A stretch of DNA of 64,000 nt. Source: Pseudomonas putida. GTDB taxonomy: Bacteria > Pseudomonadota > Gammaproteobacteria > Pseudomonadales > Pseudomonadaceae. The translations under genes and the position numbers were made by a program. A model generated the notes under the pieces. It was not told where the DNA came from and made no database searches. It saw only the letters and a program-made list of their open reading frames with translations. The stretch lies in NCBI RefSeq assembly GCF_016406145.1, contig NZ_CP066306.1, positions 3,100,001-3,164,000 of the forward strand. Reading direction: 5' to 3'. Positions 36,260 through 46,367 of this stretch are shown piece after piece (position 1 is the stretch's first letter; each line of letters begins with the position of its first letter).

Positions 36260-36527
36260 GCGGGAACACCGTGATTTAAGCGTGCAAAACGAAATTGGCC
36301 GGCATTATCCGGTTTTTTCGGCTGGAAGTCCTGTTTGTCTGTACGGCTGACGGCTGACGGCTGCGGCACTTGATTGCGCATTTCACCGGATTGCTTGCCT
36401 GATTCTCTGAACCTGCAGTACACGGCAGGCCACCGCTCATACCGCTGTGCTAGCGTTTGCGGATTGGGGAACAACGTATTCCCTGCAAGACAGCACACAA
36501 TCACAACCGATGATCAGCAGGTGAGCC

Positions 36528-36983
36528 ATGGAACTTCGAATCAACCAGAAGACCTACCAGGTCGAGGCCGACGCCGACACGCCGTTGCTGTGGGTGATCC
36601 GCGACGACCTCGGCCTGACCGGCACCAAATACGGCTGCGGCCTGGCACAGTGCGGCGCCTGCTCGGTGCTGGTGGACGGCAATGTGGTGCGCGCCTGTGT
36701 CACGCCGGTGGCCGGGGTGGTCGGGCGTGAAGTGACCACAATCGAAGCCATCGAGACCGATGAGGTGGGCAAGCGCGTGGTGGCGGCGTGGGTCGAGCAT
36801 CAGGTGGCCCAATGCGGTTACTGCCAGTCGGGGCAGGTGATGGCGGCCACCGCGCTGCTCAAGCACGCCCCGCAACCGAGCGATGCGCAAATCGATGCAG
36901 CGATGGTCAACCTGTGCCGCTGCGGCACCTATAACGCCATCCATGCCGCCATGCACGAACTCGCCCAAGGGGAGAAGGCCTGA
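36528..36983 (+). CDS. iorA: Molybdenum hydroxylase small (2Fe-2S) subunit, IorA-like
   Basis: Electron-transfer subunit of a two-subunit aldehyde/N-heterocycle oxidoreductase. 151 residues. Plant-type 2Fe-2S cysteines in [17 protein letters not shown] and the second cluster in [11 protein letters not shown] and [11 protein letters not shown]. No own signal peptide; it would be exported together with the Tat-dependent large subunit. SD AGGTGAGCC before the ATG. Its last base overlaps the start of the large subunit. Confidence 0.93.
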   Translation: MELRINQKTYQVEADADTPLLWVIRDDLGLTGTKYGCGLAQCGACSVLVDGNVVRACVTPVAGVVGREVTTIEAIETDEVGKRVVAAWVEHQVAQCGYCQSGQVMAATALLKHAPQPSDAQIDAAMVNLCRCGTYNAIHAAMHELAQGEKA

Positions 36984-39232
36984 TGAATACGCCTGTCGAT
37001 ACCTCTGCGGTGCTGCTCGACCTGCCGCCGGGCGAAACGGTCAACCTGTCGCGTCGGCGTTTTCTCGCCGGTACCGCCGTAGGCGCCCTGGTCCTTGGCT
37101 TTGGCCTGCCGCTGGGCGTCAGCCGGGTCCAAGCGGCGACGGCCGCCGCCCAGGAACGCGGCACCCAGGTACCTGCATTCCTGGAAATCCGCCAGGACGG
37201 CACGGTACGCCTGCTCTGCCCGTTCATGGAAGGCGGCCAAGGCACCTACACCGCCATGGCGCAGATCGTCGGCGAAGAACTGGACGCGGACCCTGCCACG
37301 TTCGTGGTCGACAGTGCCCCGCCGGGCGAAGCCTATGTAGTGATGGAAAACGGCATGCGTATCACCGGCGGCAGCATGTCGGTGCGCATGAGCTACCCGA
37401 CCATGCGCCGCCTTGGCGCCCTTGCCCGGGCCATGCTGCTAGAGGCCGCAGCCGAGCAATGGGGCGTACCGGTGAGCGAGCTGTCCACCGAACCTGGCAA
37501 GGTGCTACACGCCGCTTCGGGCCGTTCGCTTGCCTATGGCGAACTGGCTGAACGGGCCATGGACCTGCCGGTACCGGACCCAGCAGGCATCAAGCTGCGC
37601 GACCCCAGCCAGTTCCGCTGGATCGGCAAGCCGGTGCGCCGTGTCGATGCCTACGACAAATCCACCGGCAAGGCGCTCTACACCATCGACATCAAGCTCG
37701 ACGGCATGCTCCAAGCCGCCGTACAGCACGCCCCGCGCCTGGGCATGACCGTGGGCAGCCTGCGCAACGAAGCTCAGGTCAAGGCCATGAAAGGCGTGCA
37801 CTCGGTGCATCAACTGCCAGGCGCGGTTGCCGTGGTGGCCGAACGCTGGTGGCACGCCAAGCGTGCGGTCGAGGCGCTTCAGGTGGACTGGCAGGAGCCG
37901 GGCGCCGACAGCAAAGTACGCGCGATGCCCGCCGACTTCTCCAGCGATGCCTGGCGCGAGCACCTGGCCGCTCAGACAGGCCCTGCCAGAGACGACGAAA
38001 GCGAAGGCGATGTGGCCGCTGCACTGGGCAATGCCAAAACCAAGGTCGAGGCCACCTACCACAACCAGTATCTCAACCATGCCCAGCTGGAGCCGCCGTC
38101 CGCACTGGCGCGCTTCAACCCCGATGGTTCGCTGGAGGTCTGGCTGCCCAACCAGGCGCCGGACATGTTCCGTGACGACATTGCCAAACGCACCGGCCTG
38201 GATCCTGCACAGATCACCCTGCACTCGCCGCTTCTGGGCGGGTTCTTCGGTCGCCACTTCCTGTATGACTCGGCCAACCCGTACCCGCAGGCCATCCTGC
38301 TGGCCAAGGCCGTCGGCCGCCCGGTCAAGCTGATCTGGAGCCGCGAGGAAGAATTCCTGCGCGATGTGCTGCGGCCGGTAGCGGTGGTCAAGTTCCGTGC
38401 AGGGCTGGATGCCGATGGCCTGCCAGTGGCCATCGAAGCAGTGAGTGCCACAGAGGGCCCCACCGAGGCCCTGGCGGGCAAGCAAGGCGAAAAAATCGAC
38501 CCTACGGCGCTCGAAGGGCTATCGGGCAAATCCTACGCCATCGCCAACAAACGCATCGCGCAGATCTACGTCAAAGGCCCGGCCATGCTGGGTTACTGGC
38601 GATCGGTGGGCAACTCGCTCAACGATTTCTTCTACGAGTCCTTCCTGGACGAGCTGGCTGACAAAGGCGGCAAGGACCCCTTTGAGTTGCGCCTGCACCT
38701 GCTGCGCGACAACCCGCGCCTGACCAACCTGCTGCGAGCGGTGGGTGAATTGTCCGGTGGCTGGAAGCGCGGGCCGTTCACCGCTGAAGACGGCAGCAAG
38801 CGGGCGCGTGGTGTGGCCATGGCTTCGCCGTTCGGCTCGGAGGCCGCCGTGATCGCCGAAGTATCGATCGAAGATGGCCAGGTCAAGGTTCACGACATCT
38901 GGCAGGCGATCGACCCCGGCAGCATCGTCAACCCAGCGATCATCGAAGCCCAGGTCAACGGCGCCGTGGCCCTTGGCCTGTCGCAGACGCTGGTTGAGGA
39001 AGCGGTATACATCGATGGCAAGCCGCGCGCGCGCAACTACGACCTGTATCCGATCCTGCCTGCCTCGCGCATGGCCCGGGTGCATGTGCGCATTGTCGAA
39101 AGCGGCGCGAAGATGGGGGGCATTGGCGAGCCGCCGTTGCCTGCGGTGGCGCCAGCAGTGGCCAACGCGGTGGCGCAGCTCACAGGCCAGCGCATCCGCA
39201 GCCTGCCCATGAGCCGCCATACCTTCAGCTGA
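36983..39232 (+). CDS. iorB: Molybdenum hydroxylase large subunit, IorB-like, Tat-exported
   Basis: Carries the molybdopterin cytosine dinucleotide and the active site. 749 residues. A twin-arginine signal (SRRRFLAGTAVGALVLGFG, 23-41) sends it to the periplasm. Seen: PFMEGGQGTYTAMAQIVGEELDADP, GSMSVRMSYPTMRRLG, RYW-like WIGKPVRRVDAYDKSTGKALYTIDI, and near the end the conserved glutamate loop GAKMGGIGEPPLPAVAPAVANA. Substrate class: aldehydes, isoquinoline or nicotinate-like heterocycles; the sequence does not choose. It is followed by a triheme cytochrome c, its likely electron acceptor. Confidence 0.92.
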   Translation: MNTPVDTSAVLLDLPPGETVNLSRRRFLAGTAVGALVLGFGLPLGVSRVQAATAAAQERGTQVPAFLEIRQDGTVRLLCPFMEGGQGTYTAMAQIVGEELDADPATFVVDSAPPGEAYVVMENGMRITGGSMSVRMSYPTMRRLGALARAMLLEAAAEQWGVPVSELSTEPGKVLHAASGRSLAYGELAERAMDLPVPDPAGIKLRDPSQFRWIGKPVRRVDAYDKSTGKALYTIDIKLDGMLQAAVQHAPRLGMTVGSLRNEAQVKAMKGVHSVHQLPGAVAVVAERWWHAKRAVEALQVDWQEPGADSKVRAMPADFSSDAWREHLAAQTGPARDDESEGDVAAALGNAKTKVEATYHNQYLNHAQLEPPSALARFNPDGSLEVWLPNQAPDMFRDDIAKRTGLDPAQITLHSPLLGGFFGRHFLYDSANPYPQAILLAKAVGRPVKLIWSREEEFLRDVLRPVAVVKFRAGLDADGLPVAIEAVSATEGPTEALAGKQGEKIDPTALEGLSGKSYAIANKRIAQIYVKGPAMLGYWRSVGNSLNDFFYESFLDELADKGGKDPFELRLHLLRDNPRLTNLLRAVGELSGGWKRGPFTAEDGSKRARGVAMASPFGSEAAVIAEVSIEDGQVKVHDIWQAIDPGSIVNPAIIEAQVNGAVALGLSQTLVEEAVYIDGKPRARNYDLYPILPASRMARVHVRIVESGAKMGGIGEPPLPAVAPAVANAVAQLTGQRIRSLPMSRHTFS

Positions 39233-39250
39233 CCGGACAAGGACCGCCCC

Positions 39251-40597
39251 ATGACCCACAGTCGATTCGCAAGAGCCGCAGGCTGGCTGGCGCTGCCGTG
39301 CCTGGTCGCCGCAGGCCTGCTGGCCTGGTATGTCACCCGTGAGCCCGCTTCGCCCTTCGTCACCGAGCAAAACGCCAGCTTCGACCCGGCGCTGGTCAGC
39401 CGTGGTGAGTACGTGGCCAGGCTCAGCGACTGCGTCGCCTGCCACAGCCTGCCCGACGGCAAGCCGTTTGCCGGTGGGCTGGAAATGGCCACACCGCTGG
39501 GGGCGATACACGCCACCAACGTAACTCCCGACCCCGCGACCGGCATCGGCAATTACAGCCTTGCCGACTTCGACCGCGCTGTGCGCCACGGTGTCGCACC
39601 AGGCGGGCGGCGGCTGTACCCGGCCATGCCCTACCCTTCATATGCCAAGCTCAGCGATGACGATGTGCGGGCGCTGTATGCCTTCTTCATGAAAGGCGTA
39701 CAGCCTGCCCAACAGGCGAACATCCCCAGCGATATCCCGTGGCCGTTGAACATGCGCTGGCCGATCGCGCTGTGGAACGGCGTGTTCGCAGCAGACGCAC
39801 CTTATGCGGCGAAACCGGCGCAGGACGCGGTGTGGAACCGAGGCGCCTATATCGTTCAGGGCCCCGGCCACTGTGGCAGTTGCCATACCCCACGGGGCCT
39901 GGCCTTCAACGAAAAAGCCCTGGATGAAGGTGGCAAGCCGTTTCTGGCAGGCGCGCTGCTCGATGGCTGGTACGCACCCAGCCTGCGTAACGACCACAAC
40001 ACCGGCCTGGGCCGCTGGAGCGAGGCCCAGATCGTGCAATTCCTCAAGCACGGGCGCAATCAGCATGCGGTGGTCTATGGCTCGATGACCGAGGCGTTCA
40101 ACAATTCCACCCAGTTCATGAGCGATGACGACCTGGCAGCGATCGCTCGCTACCTCAAATCGTTGCCGGGCGACCCCCAACGTGATGGCGAGCCGTGGCA
40201 GTACCAGGCCGTGTCTGCCGGTGAGCGCCTGAACAGCCCTGGCGCCCACACCTACGTGACCCGCTGCGCCACGTGCCATGGCCTGGACGGCAAAGGCCAG
40301 GCAGAATGGATGCCGCCGCTGGCGGGGGCCACCTCGGCGCTGGCCAAGGAGAATGCTTCGGCGATCAACATCACCCTCAATGGCTCGCAACGGATCGTCG
40401 CCGCCGGGCTGCCGGATGCCTACCGCATGCCTGCCTTCCGCGAGCAGTTGTCGGACCAGGAGATCGCCGAGGTGCTGAGCTTTGTGCGCAGTACCTGGGG
40501 CAACCACGGCGGTGCAGTCGACGCGCAGGCCGTCAGCAAGCTGCGCGGGGATACCGACCCAGCCAGCAGCAGCCCGATCATCTTGCACATGCGCTGA
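39251..40597 (+). CDS. Triheme c-type cytochrome, alcohol dehydrogenase AdhB-like
   Basis: Takes electrons from the periplasmic molybdoenzyme to the respiratory chain. 448 residues. N-terminal signal anchor (AAGWLALPCLVAAGLLAWYV). Three haem sites: CVACH (61-65), CGSCH (208-212) and CATCH (339-343), each with a downstream Met ligand candidate. Same architecture as the cytochrome subunits of IorAB/nicotinate and alcohol dehydrogenases. SD AAGGA lies ahead of the ATG, 19 bases after the large subunit. Confidence 0.93.
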   Translation: MTHSRFARAAGWLALPCLVAAGLLAWYVTREPASPFVTEQNASFDPALVSRGEYVARLSDCVACHSLPDGKPFAGGLEMATPLGAIHATNVTPDPATGIGNYSLADFDRAVRHGVAPGGRRLYPAMPYPSYAKLSDDDVRALYAFFMKGVQPAQQANIPSDIPWPLNMRWPIALWNGVFAADAPYAAKPAQDAVWNRGAYIVQGPGHCGSCHTPRGLAFNEKALDEGGKPFLAGALLDGWYAPSLRNDHNTGLGRWSEAQIVQFLKHGRNQHAVVYGSMTEAFNNSTQFMSDDDLAAIARYLKSLPGDPQRDGEPWQYQAVSAGERLNSPGAHTYVTRCATCHGLDGKGQAEWMPPLAGATSALAKENASAINITLNGSQRIVAAGLPDAYRMPAFREQLSDQEIAEVLSFVRSTWGNHGGAVDAQAVSKLRGDTDPASSSPIILHMR

Positions 40598-40610
40598 GGA
40601 AACACTGTCA

Positions 40611-41624
40611 ATGGAAAGCATCGACCTGTTGGTCCTGCGCACCACCCGTGACTGGCTCAAGGCAGGCGAGCGGGTGCTGCTGGCAACCGTAGCCCGCACC
40701 TGGGGTTCATCGCCCAGGCCTGTGGGCTCGATGATGGCCCTGCGTGGCGATGGCAGGGTCATTGGTAGCGTCTCCGGTGGCTGCATCGAGGATGATCTGG
40801 TGCACCGCTACACCAGCGCCTACAACGGCGAAGGCATGCCGGAAGGACCGCCGCGCGTGGTGCGTTATGGCGTCAGCGCCGACGAGGCTCATCGCTTTGG
40901 CCTGCCCTGCGGCGGGACCCTGGAGCTGATACTCGAGTTCAGCCCTTCATTGCCCAGCCTTGAGCAGCTGCTGCCGCTGTTGGACGCTGGCAACCTGGTC
41001 CGTCGCGAGCTGGACCTTGGCACCGGTGGCGTAAGCCTGGCCGTCACGCACGCACTGGAGCAGTTCAGCTTCGATGGCCAGCGCATGGTCAATACCCTGG
41101 GCCCCGGCTACCGCATGCTGCTGATCGGTGCCGGGGTATTGGCCGAGTACCTGGCGACCATGGCGCTGTTCAACGGCTTCAAGGTGGCCGTCTGCGACCC
41201 TCGCCGCGAATACATGGATGGCTGGAATGTCGCGGGCGTGGAGAAGATAGTCGGCATGCCGGACGACGTGGTCAGGGCCTTCGCCCCGGACCTGCGCAGC
41301 TGCATCATTGGCCTGAGCCATGACCCTAAGCTGGACGACCTGGCCCTGCTCGAAGCCTTGCACAGTACAGCCTTTTACATCGGTGTGATCGGTTCTCGGC
41401 GTAATAGCCAGCTGCGCCGCGAACGGCTGATCGAGCACTTCGGTGAGACGCAAGCCTCACTCGAACGCCTGCATGGCCCCATCGGTATCTATATCGGCAG
41501 CAAGACCCCTGCAGAGATTGCGGTCAGCGTCATGGCGGAGGTTCTTGCCATCAAGAACGGCGTTGCCTTGCCCGGCGCGGCCAATGTGACCAAGGCCAAG
41601 CGGGCCCGGGAAGCCAGTGCATGA
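40611..41624 (+). CDS. XdhC/CoxI-family molybdenum cofactor factor
   Basis: Binds the Mo cofactor, aids its sulfuration and insertion into the hydroxylase. 337 residues. XdhC_CoxI domain (about 10-80, with TVARTWGSSPRPVGSMMALRGDGRVIGSVSGGCIEDD) and Rossmann-type XdhC_C domain (about 165-310, with RMLLIGAGVLAEYLATMALFNGFKVAVCDPR and YIGVIGSRRN). Start at 40611 with GAGGAAA upstream; the frame to 40482 overlaps the cytochrome. It is the maturation partner for the three preceding genes and might serve the second hydroxylase at 56-60 kb too. Confidence 0.92.
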   Translation: MESIDLLVLRTTRDWLKAGERVLLATVARTWGSSPRPVGSMMALRGDGRVIGSVSGGCIEDDLVHRYTSAYNGEGMPEGPPRVVRYGVSADEAHRFGLPCGGTLELILEFSPSLPSLEQLLPLLDAGNLVRRELDLGTGGVSLAVTHALEQFSFDGQRMVNTLGPGYRMLLIGAGVLAEYLATMALFNGFKVAVCDPRREYMDGWNVAGVEKIVGMPDDVVRAFAPDLRSCIIGLSHDPKLDDLALLEALHSTAFYIGVIGSRRNSQLRRERLIEHFGETQASLERLHGPIGIYIGSKTPAEIAVSVMAEVLAIKNGVALPGAANVTKAKRAREASA

Positions 41625-41657
41625 CGTGAACGTGCGCCAACGACAGCACACGCGGCC

Positions 41658-42473
41658 TCAATGCTGCGCGCCCGCTTGCTCCTGCTTCCAACGCTTCAGG
41701 TTCTTCGCCAGTAGCTGCCCAGGAAGCGGCCCAGAGACGATTTCCTTCATTTTCTGCGCCAGTTGCTCACGCAGCCTGGGCTGGTTGCACGGCGATGCAT
41801 GGGACAGGGCCAGGTACAAACCCTCACTGGACACCGGCGGATCAAGCACCTTCAACTGCTCGTCCATACCCAGCGTGCGCGCCAGCGCCATGCCGGGGTA
41901 CTGCTCATAGATCAGGTAGTCGTTGCGCTTGTGCAGCAGCTTCTCGAACGCCTGCCTGGCGCTGGGAACCGCTTCGAGCGTAAGGTTGGCCCGGGCATAG
42001 TCGTCAAACTCTTGGCCATGACTGTTGCTGACCAGGGTGCCGCCCTTGCGCCCCTTCAGGTCTGACCAGCCACGGTAAGCAAAGGCAGCGTCCAGGCGCA
42101 CCCAGACAACACTTGGCGTATGCAGGAACGGCGGGCTGATGAAGTCAGCCTCCTGCTGACGCGCCTGGGTCAGGAAGTAACCGGCCATCAAGTCGATACG
42201 GCCTTTGCGCACCTGCTCCTGAGCCCGCGACCATGGCCCGCCGTAGACCACCTGCATTTTCAGACCGAGCGCCTGGCCCAGGTAGTCAAGCAGGTCGGCG
42301 TTGGCACCGATCAGTCGCTGGGGGTCGTTCGGATCGCGCCACAGGTAAGGGGGATATTCCGGATTACCGGTGGCCGTCAGTTGCCGACAGACATCCTCCG
42401 CTGCCCAGGCCTGAGGCAACAGAAACAGGGAAAGCGAAAGCAGCAAAGACCGGCCGGACCACCGCTCGACCAT
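41658..42473 (-). CDS. Solitary periplasmic substrate-binding protein (SBP_bac_3 family)
   Basis: 271 residues with signal peptide (about 1-24, cleaved at AWA-A). Seen: NPEYPPYLWRDPNDPQRLIGANADLLDYLGQALGLKMQVVYGGPWSRAQEQVRKGRIDLMAGYF, the usual amino-acid-binding pattern, but no permease or ATPase lies near. Such lone proteins in pseudomonads often feed other systems or act as sensors. Two cysteines (VCRQLTATG near the start and SPCNQPR late) could pair. Convergent with the XdhC gene. Confidence 0.82.
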   Translation of the reverse strand: MVERWSGRSLLLSLSLFLLPQAWAAEDVCRQLTATGNPEYPPYLWRDPNDPQRLIGANADLLDYLGQALGLKMQVVYGGPWSRAQEQVRKGRIDLMAGYFLTQARQQEADFISPPFLHTPSVVWVRLDAAFAYRGWSDLKGRKGGTLVSNSHGQEFDDYARANLTLEAVPSARQAFEKLLHKRNDYLIYEQYPGMALARTLGMDEQLKVLDPPVSSEGLYLALSHASPCNQPRLREQLAQKMKEIVSGPLPGQLLAKNLKRWKQEQAGAQH

Positions 42474-42608
42474 CTACAACCCTCGGTGCATGCGGCCTTA
42501 GGCGGCCAGCCGTGGTCGCGAAAGGCTGCCACATCCTGTGCACGTCTGCTGTACTGCTGCCCGCATGCTCTACAGAGTCTGGACGAGAATCAGCTGGCTG
42601 CCAGAAAT

Positions 42609-42929
42609 TTATCCGGGCATGCGCGCCAAAGACCGCTTCGCCGCCGCCTGGAACACGCCGCGCAGTGCCCTGACTTGCTCTTCGGTAAGCGTTTGCGCGC
42701 AGGTCAGCCCCTGCAGGAAGCCTATGCCCCAGTTTTTGGTCTGGTCCAGTTGCTGGCGGTTTTCGGCTTCGGCGATATCGCCCAGATGGAGCGCGGCGTG
42801 GTGTTCGTAACGATCACCCAGTGCCAACTTGCGCAGTTCACCCAGAGCGACCTTGAATTCAGCGGCGGCAACATCGTCCAGGCCCAGGTGCTCATACTGA
42901 AGCAGGCTCAGACGGTCGGTGGCGGTCAT
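42609..42929 (-). CDS. Small hypothetical protein, 106 residues
   Basis: Helical, without signal or membrane segments. Features: MTATDRLSLLQYEHLGLDDVAAAEFKVALGELRKLALGDRYEHHAALHLGDIAEAENRQQLDQ. Good SD (GGAG, about nine bases before the ATG). No family recognised. It stands alone between a binding-protein gene and an empty region. Confidence 0.62.
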   Translation of the reverse strand: MTATDRLSLLQYEHLGLDDVAAAEFKVALGELRKLALGDRYEHHAALHLGDIAEAENRQQLDQTKNWGIGFLQGLTCAQTLTEEQVRALRGVFQAAAKRSLARMPG

Positions 42930-43220
42930 CTTCGAATCTCCGTTTCTCTATAAAAGGAGCAGTTGCAGGAAAATCACCAACCAACCCGGAACGCTTCCAG
43001 GCGTCAGGTGAGAGTGGTGTGGTAATAGGGCTTGTATACCATAGGTAAGGCCCATCGCCCTAGCGGTGTGCGCCGTCCGGTTGCCTGCAGCCGCCAGGGA
43101 CGATTATCGATGCAATTGTTTGGCAGACAATGAACGCGCTCTAGTGCAGCTTTGCGCTGGCAGGCGTGCAACAAAGCCGACCTGGGGGCCTTGGTCGGCT
43201 TGTACTGGTGGTTGCGGGGG
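42930..43220. other. Gene-free stretch downstream of ttdB
   Basis: No convincing reading frame, hairpin or repeat. At 43036-43047 there is ATACCATAGGTA, a looser relative of the ATAACCTAAGGTAAT motif noted before dctA and the LysR gene at 50758. Confidence 0.4.
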
Positions 43221-43829
43221 TTACTTGATGAACCGCACCTGGCTATTGATCTTCTCGATCACCGCCCCCTTGCGCTCATTGAACCGCGCCTTGTTCTGCT
43301 CGAACAGGTTATTGCCCTTGGTATCAATGGAAATGATCAGCGGCCCGAACTCGCGCACGCGGTTGACCCATAAGGTTTCCGGCATGCCCAGGTCCTGCCA
43401 TTCGGCGCGCTCGATCTCCTCGACCTGAGTGGCAGCGAGCACTGCGCAGCCCCCCGGAAACACCGCATGCACCGCTTTGTTTTCAAGGCAGCCGGTCGTG
43501 GTTTCCGGGCCCATGCCACCTTTGCCAACGATCAGTTTGACGCCGGTTTCTTCGATGAACTGCTTCTCGAACTTTTCCATGCGCATGCTGGTGGTCGGGC
43601 CGATGGAGACCATCTCGAAGCTGCCGTCTCCCTTCTTGCGCACGATTGGTCCGGCATGGAAGATCGCTCCGCCGCGCAGGTCCACCGGCAGCTCCCGCTT
43701 GAGTTCTATAAGGCGGCGATGGGCGACATCGCGGCAGGTGACCAACTGGCCGGTCAGGTAGACCACATCGCCCACGTTGAGGCCGGCCAGGTCTTCGTCT
43801 TTGATCGGCGTGCTGAGGATCTTTTTCAC
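43221..43829 (-). CDS. ttdB: L(+)-tartrate dehydratase beta subunit
   Basis: C-terminal half of an iron-sulfur fumarase class I-type hydro-lyase. 202 residues, the TtdB size (E. coli 201). Features: [62 protein letters not shown] and [43 protein letters not shown]. Its start overlaps the alpha gene by four bases. Two-subunit organisation argues for tartrate dehydratase or a two-subunit fumarase rather than the fused fumarase A/B. Confidence 0.9.
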   Translation of the reverse strand: MKKILSTPIKDEDLAGLNVGDVVYLTGQLVTCRDVAHRRLIELKRELPVDLRGGAIFHAGPIVRKKGDGSFEMVSIGPTTSMRMEKFEKQFIEETGVKLIVGKGGMGPETTTGCLENKAVHAVFPGGCAVLAATQVEEIERAEWQDLGMPETLWVNRVREFGPLIISIDTKGNNLFEQNKARFNERKGAVIEKINSQVRFIK

Positions 43830-44725
43830 AGAACTACACCCTCGTGCGAAAGAATGTCATAGGACAGGTCGGCGTTGATGCGGATCTTGCCGCGTCGATG
43901 CGCCCAGCAACCGGTCGACACGGCAACGCCGATGGTCGACGGGTGGCGTGCCGAGGACTCGATGTTCACGCCCATCACGCTGCTGTTACCGGTCAGGCCC
44001 TGCGGCCCGATGCCGATTTCGTTGAGGCCGTCCTCCAGCAGCTTCTCCATCATCGCTGCGCTTTCGTTGGGATGGCTGGAGTCGACCGGACGCAGGATCG
44101 CCCGCTTGGACAAGCGCGCCGCCGTCTCAACCGAGGTCGACACCCCTACACCGACCAGCAGCGGCGGGCAGGCATTCACGCCGCGCGAGGTGATCACGTC
44201 GAACACGAACTCGGTCACCCCTTCGTAGCCCTGCCCCGGCATCAGCACCTTCGCCGAGCCGGGCAAGGTGCAGCCTCCCCCGGCCATGTACACATCGACG
44301 ATGGCGTGGTCGGCGTCGGGGATGATTTCCCAGTCCAGCCACGGGATCTTCGACCCGGTATTGGTGCCGGTATTTTTCTCGATGAAGGTTTCCACCGCGT
44401 TATGGCGCAGCGGGCCTTTGATGGTGGCCTCGCGCGTCGCGTTTTCCAGGATGCCTTCAAGTTCGCTCAGCAATGGGAAACGTGCGCCGGCAGAAATGAA
44501 GTACTGGATGACGCCGGTGTCCTGGCAACTGGGGCGGTCGAGCTTGTCGGCGTAATCCTGGTTGTCGGCCATCGAATCGTAGACCGCGATGGCCAGCGGG
44601 TTGGTTTCTGCGGCGCGCAGTTTGGCGGTCTTTTCCTTGACGTCCTTGGGCAGGCGCTTGCCGATGTAGGCGGTGAACTTGGCCATCACGTCGGTCAGCG
44701 ATGACACGGCTGTTTCTTTATCCAC
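43826..44725 (-). CDS. ttdA: L(+)-tartrate dehydratase alpha subunit
   Basis: Fe-S subunit that dehydrates L(+)-tartrate to oxaloacetate. 299 residues (E. coli TtdA 303). Likely cluster cysteines: Cys67 (DRPSCQDTG), Cys186 ([11 protein letters not shown]) and Cys273 ([10 protein letters not shown]); GGGCTLPG at about 150 is conserved. DctA lies just upstream on the same strand and would import tartrate. The pair could act on fumarate or another hydroxyacid, but length and split form favour tartrate. Confidence 0.9.
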   Translation of the reverse strand: MDKETAVSSLTDVMAKFTAYIGKRLPKDVKEKTAKLRAAETNPLAIAVYDSMADNQDYADKLDRPSCQDTGVIQYFISAGARFPLLSELEGILENATREATIKGPLRHNAVETFIEKNTGTNTGSKIPWLDWEIIPDADHAIVDVYMAGGGCTLPGSAKVLMPGQGYEGVTEFVFDVITSRGVNACPPLLVGVGVSTSVETAARLSKRAILRPVDSSHPNESAAMMEKLLEDGLNEIGIGPQGLTGNSSVMGVNIESSARHPSTIGVAVSTGCWAHRRGKIRINADLSYDILSHEGVVL

Positions 44726-44774
44726 GGTTTATCTCCTCAGTGCATCTCAAGTCAGGTCATTCTTGTCAGCCAGG

Positions 44775-46106
44775 TCAGGCGCCTGTCGGTGTTGTCGCCG
44801 CCTGTACGGCGGGGGTGGGCGATAAATGCTTGGTGGTTTCTGGCACCGCCTGGCCGTCGAGCACCTGGGCCACGCGGGTGCTGTCCAGCGCACCGACCCA
44901 CTTGGCGATGGCCATGGTGCCGACCGCATTGCCGATGGTGTTGGTGATGGCGCGGGCCTCGGACATGAACCGGTCGACGCCCAGCAGCAGTACCATCCCG
45001 GCCACTGGAATGTTGTCCATGGTCGCCAGGGTCGCGGCCAGCGTGATGAAGCCCGAGCCGGTAACGCCCGCCGAACCTTTGGAGGTGAGAAGCAGCACAC
45101 CGAGGACGAGCAGCTGATCCATCAGGGTTAGCGGCGTGTTGGTAGCCTGGGCGATGAAGATGGCTGCCATGGTGTAGTAGATGCACTGGCCATCGGGGTT
45201 GAAGGTCAGGCCCGAGGGGATCACCAGGCCCACCACCGGCTTGGATACACCGACCTTCTCCAGCTTGTGCATCAGTTGCGGGACCACCGATTCGGACGAG
45301 CTGGTGCCCAGCACGGTGAACAACTCTTCGCGCAGATACTTGAGGAACTTCCACAGGCTGAAGCCCGACAGCCGCGCAATGGCGCCGAGGATGATCACCA
45401 CGAAAAGGAAGCAGGTCAGGTACATGGTCGCCATCAACTTACCCAGCGACACGATCGAGCCCAGGCCATACTTGCCGACGGTAAATGCCATGGCGCCACA
45501 CGCCGCCAGCGGCGCGACACGCATCACCATCCCGACGATATGGAACATGCCGTGGGAAAACGCCTCAAGCACATCGACTACCGGCTTGCCCCGCTCACCC
45601 AGGTTGGCCAGCGCGATGCCCAACAATGTCGAGAACAGTAAAATCGGCAAGATTTCATTCTTGGCGAAGGCATCGATTACGCTGCCGGGAATGACGTGCA
45701 GGAGGAAATCGGTGAACCCACCGGAACCGCTGGCGGCCGCTGCGGTGTAGGTGGAGATGGCCTTGGTATCGAGGGTGGCGGGGTCGACGTTCATGCCCTG
45801 CCCCGGCTGCACCAGGTTGACAACCACCAGTCCCAGCACCAATGCGAAGGTGGACAGCACCTCGAAGTAGATCAAGGCCCGCACGCCAACGCGGCCAAGT
45901 TCCTTCATGTTTTCCATCTTGGCGATGCCCAGCACCACCGTGGCAAAGATGATCGGTGCGAAGACCATCTTGATCAGCTTGATGAACGCGTCACCCAGCG
46001 GTTTCATGTCGGTGCCGACCTGCGGCCAGAACACCCCGAGCACAATGCCCAGCGTTACGCCTATCAGCACTTGTACGTACAGCTTGCCTATCAATCGCTT
46101 GGCCAT
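44775..46106 (-). CDS. dctA: C4-dicarboxylate:cation symporter (DctA family)
   Basis: Inner-membrane importer for succinate, malate, fumarate and here probably tartrate. 443 residues. Family motifs: [40 protein letters not shown] and [25 protein letters not shown]. Start at 46106 ([10 protein letters not shown]) chosen because of the GGAGAC SD and the normal DctA N-terminus. It is 49 bases upstream of ttdA, so the three genes should form one operon with its promoter in 46107-46300. Differs from the E. coli tartrate system, which uses the DASS-type TtdT. Confidence 0.94.
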   Translation of the reverse strand: MAKRLIGKLYVQVLIGVTLGIVLGVFWPQVGTDMKPLGDAFIKLIKMVFAPIIFATVVLGIAKMENMKELGRVGVRALIYFEVLSTFALVLGLVVVNLVQPGQGMNVDPATLDTKAISTYTAAAASGSGGFTDFLLHVIPGSVIDAFAKNEILPILLFSTLLGIALANLGERGKPVVDVLEAFSHGMFHIVGMVMRVAPLAACGAMAFTVGKYGLGSIVSLGKLMATMYLTCFLFVVIILGAIARLSGFSLWKFLKYLREELFTVLGTSSSESVVPQLMHKLEKVGVSKPVVGLVIPSGLTFNPDGQCIYYTMAAIFIAQATNTPLTLMDQLLVLGVLLLTSKGSAGVTGSGFITLAATLATMDNIPVAGMVLLLGVDRFMSEARAITNTIGNAVGTMAIAKWVGALDSTRVAQVLDGQAVPETTKHLSPTPAVQAATTPTGA

Positions 46107-46213
46107 TGCCGTCTCCGAATTATTGTTGTGGTCGGATGAATGTGGCGGCTGGGCTAGCACCAGCGTGCAGGCAGGACGCGCTTTAGCCCAGGTTACGTGC
46201 GGTTGTCACGTGG

Positions 46214-46224
46214 ACCTAAGGTAA
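46214..46224. promoter_or_regulatory. ACCTAAGGTAA motif before dctA
   Basis: Palindrome ACCT-A-AGGT followed by AA, 108 bases before dctA. The same 11 bases occur at 50742-50752 just before a LysR-type regulator gene. Candidate LysR-type operator. Confidence 0.45.
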
Positions 46225-46367
46225 GCGGTTTTCAGAAGTGCGGTAATACAATTGAATTCACGTCATTGTTTACCTGAAGTTATCAGTCGGCTCGTCGTCG
46301 ACTGGGTCGCGGGCCGCAACCTGGGGCTATGCTGTCTTATGCAATTCCCATTCAGTGGAGGTGTGTG

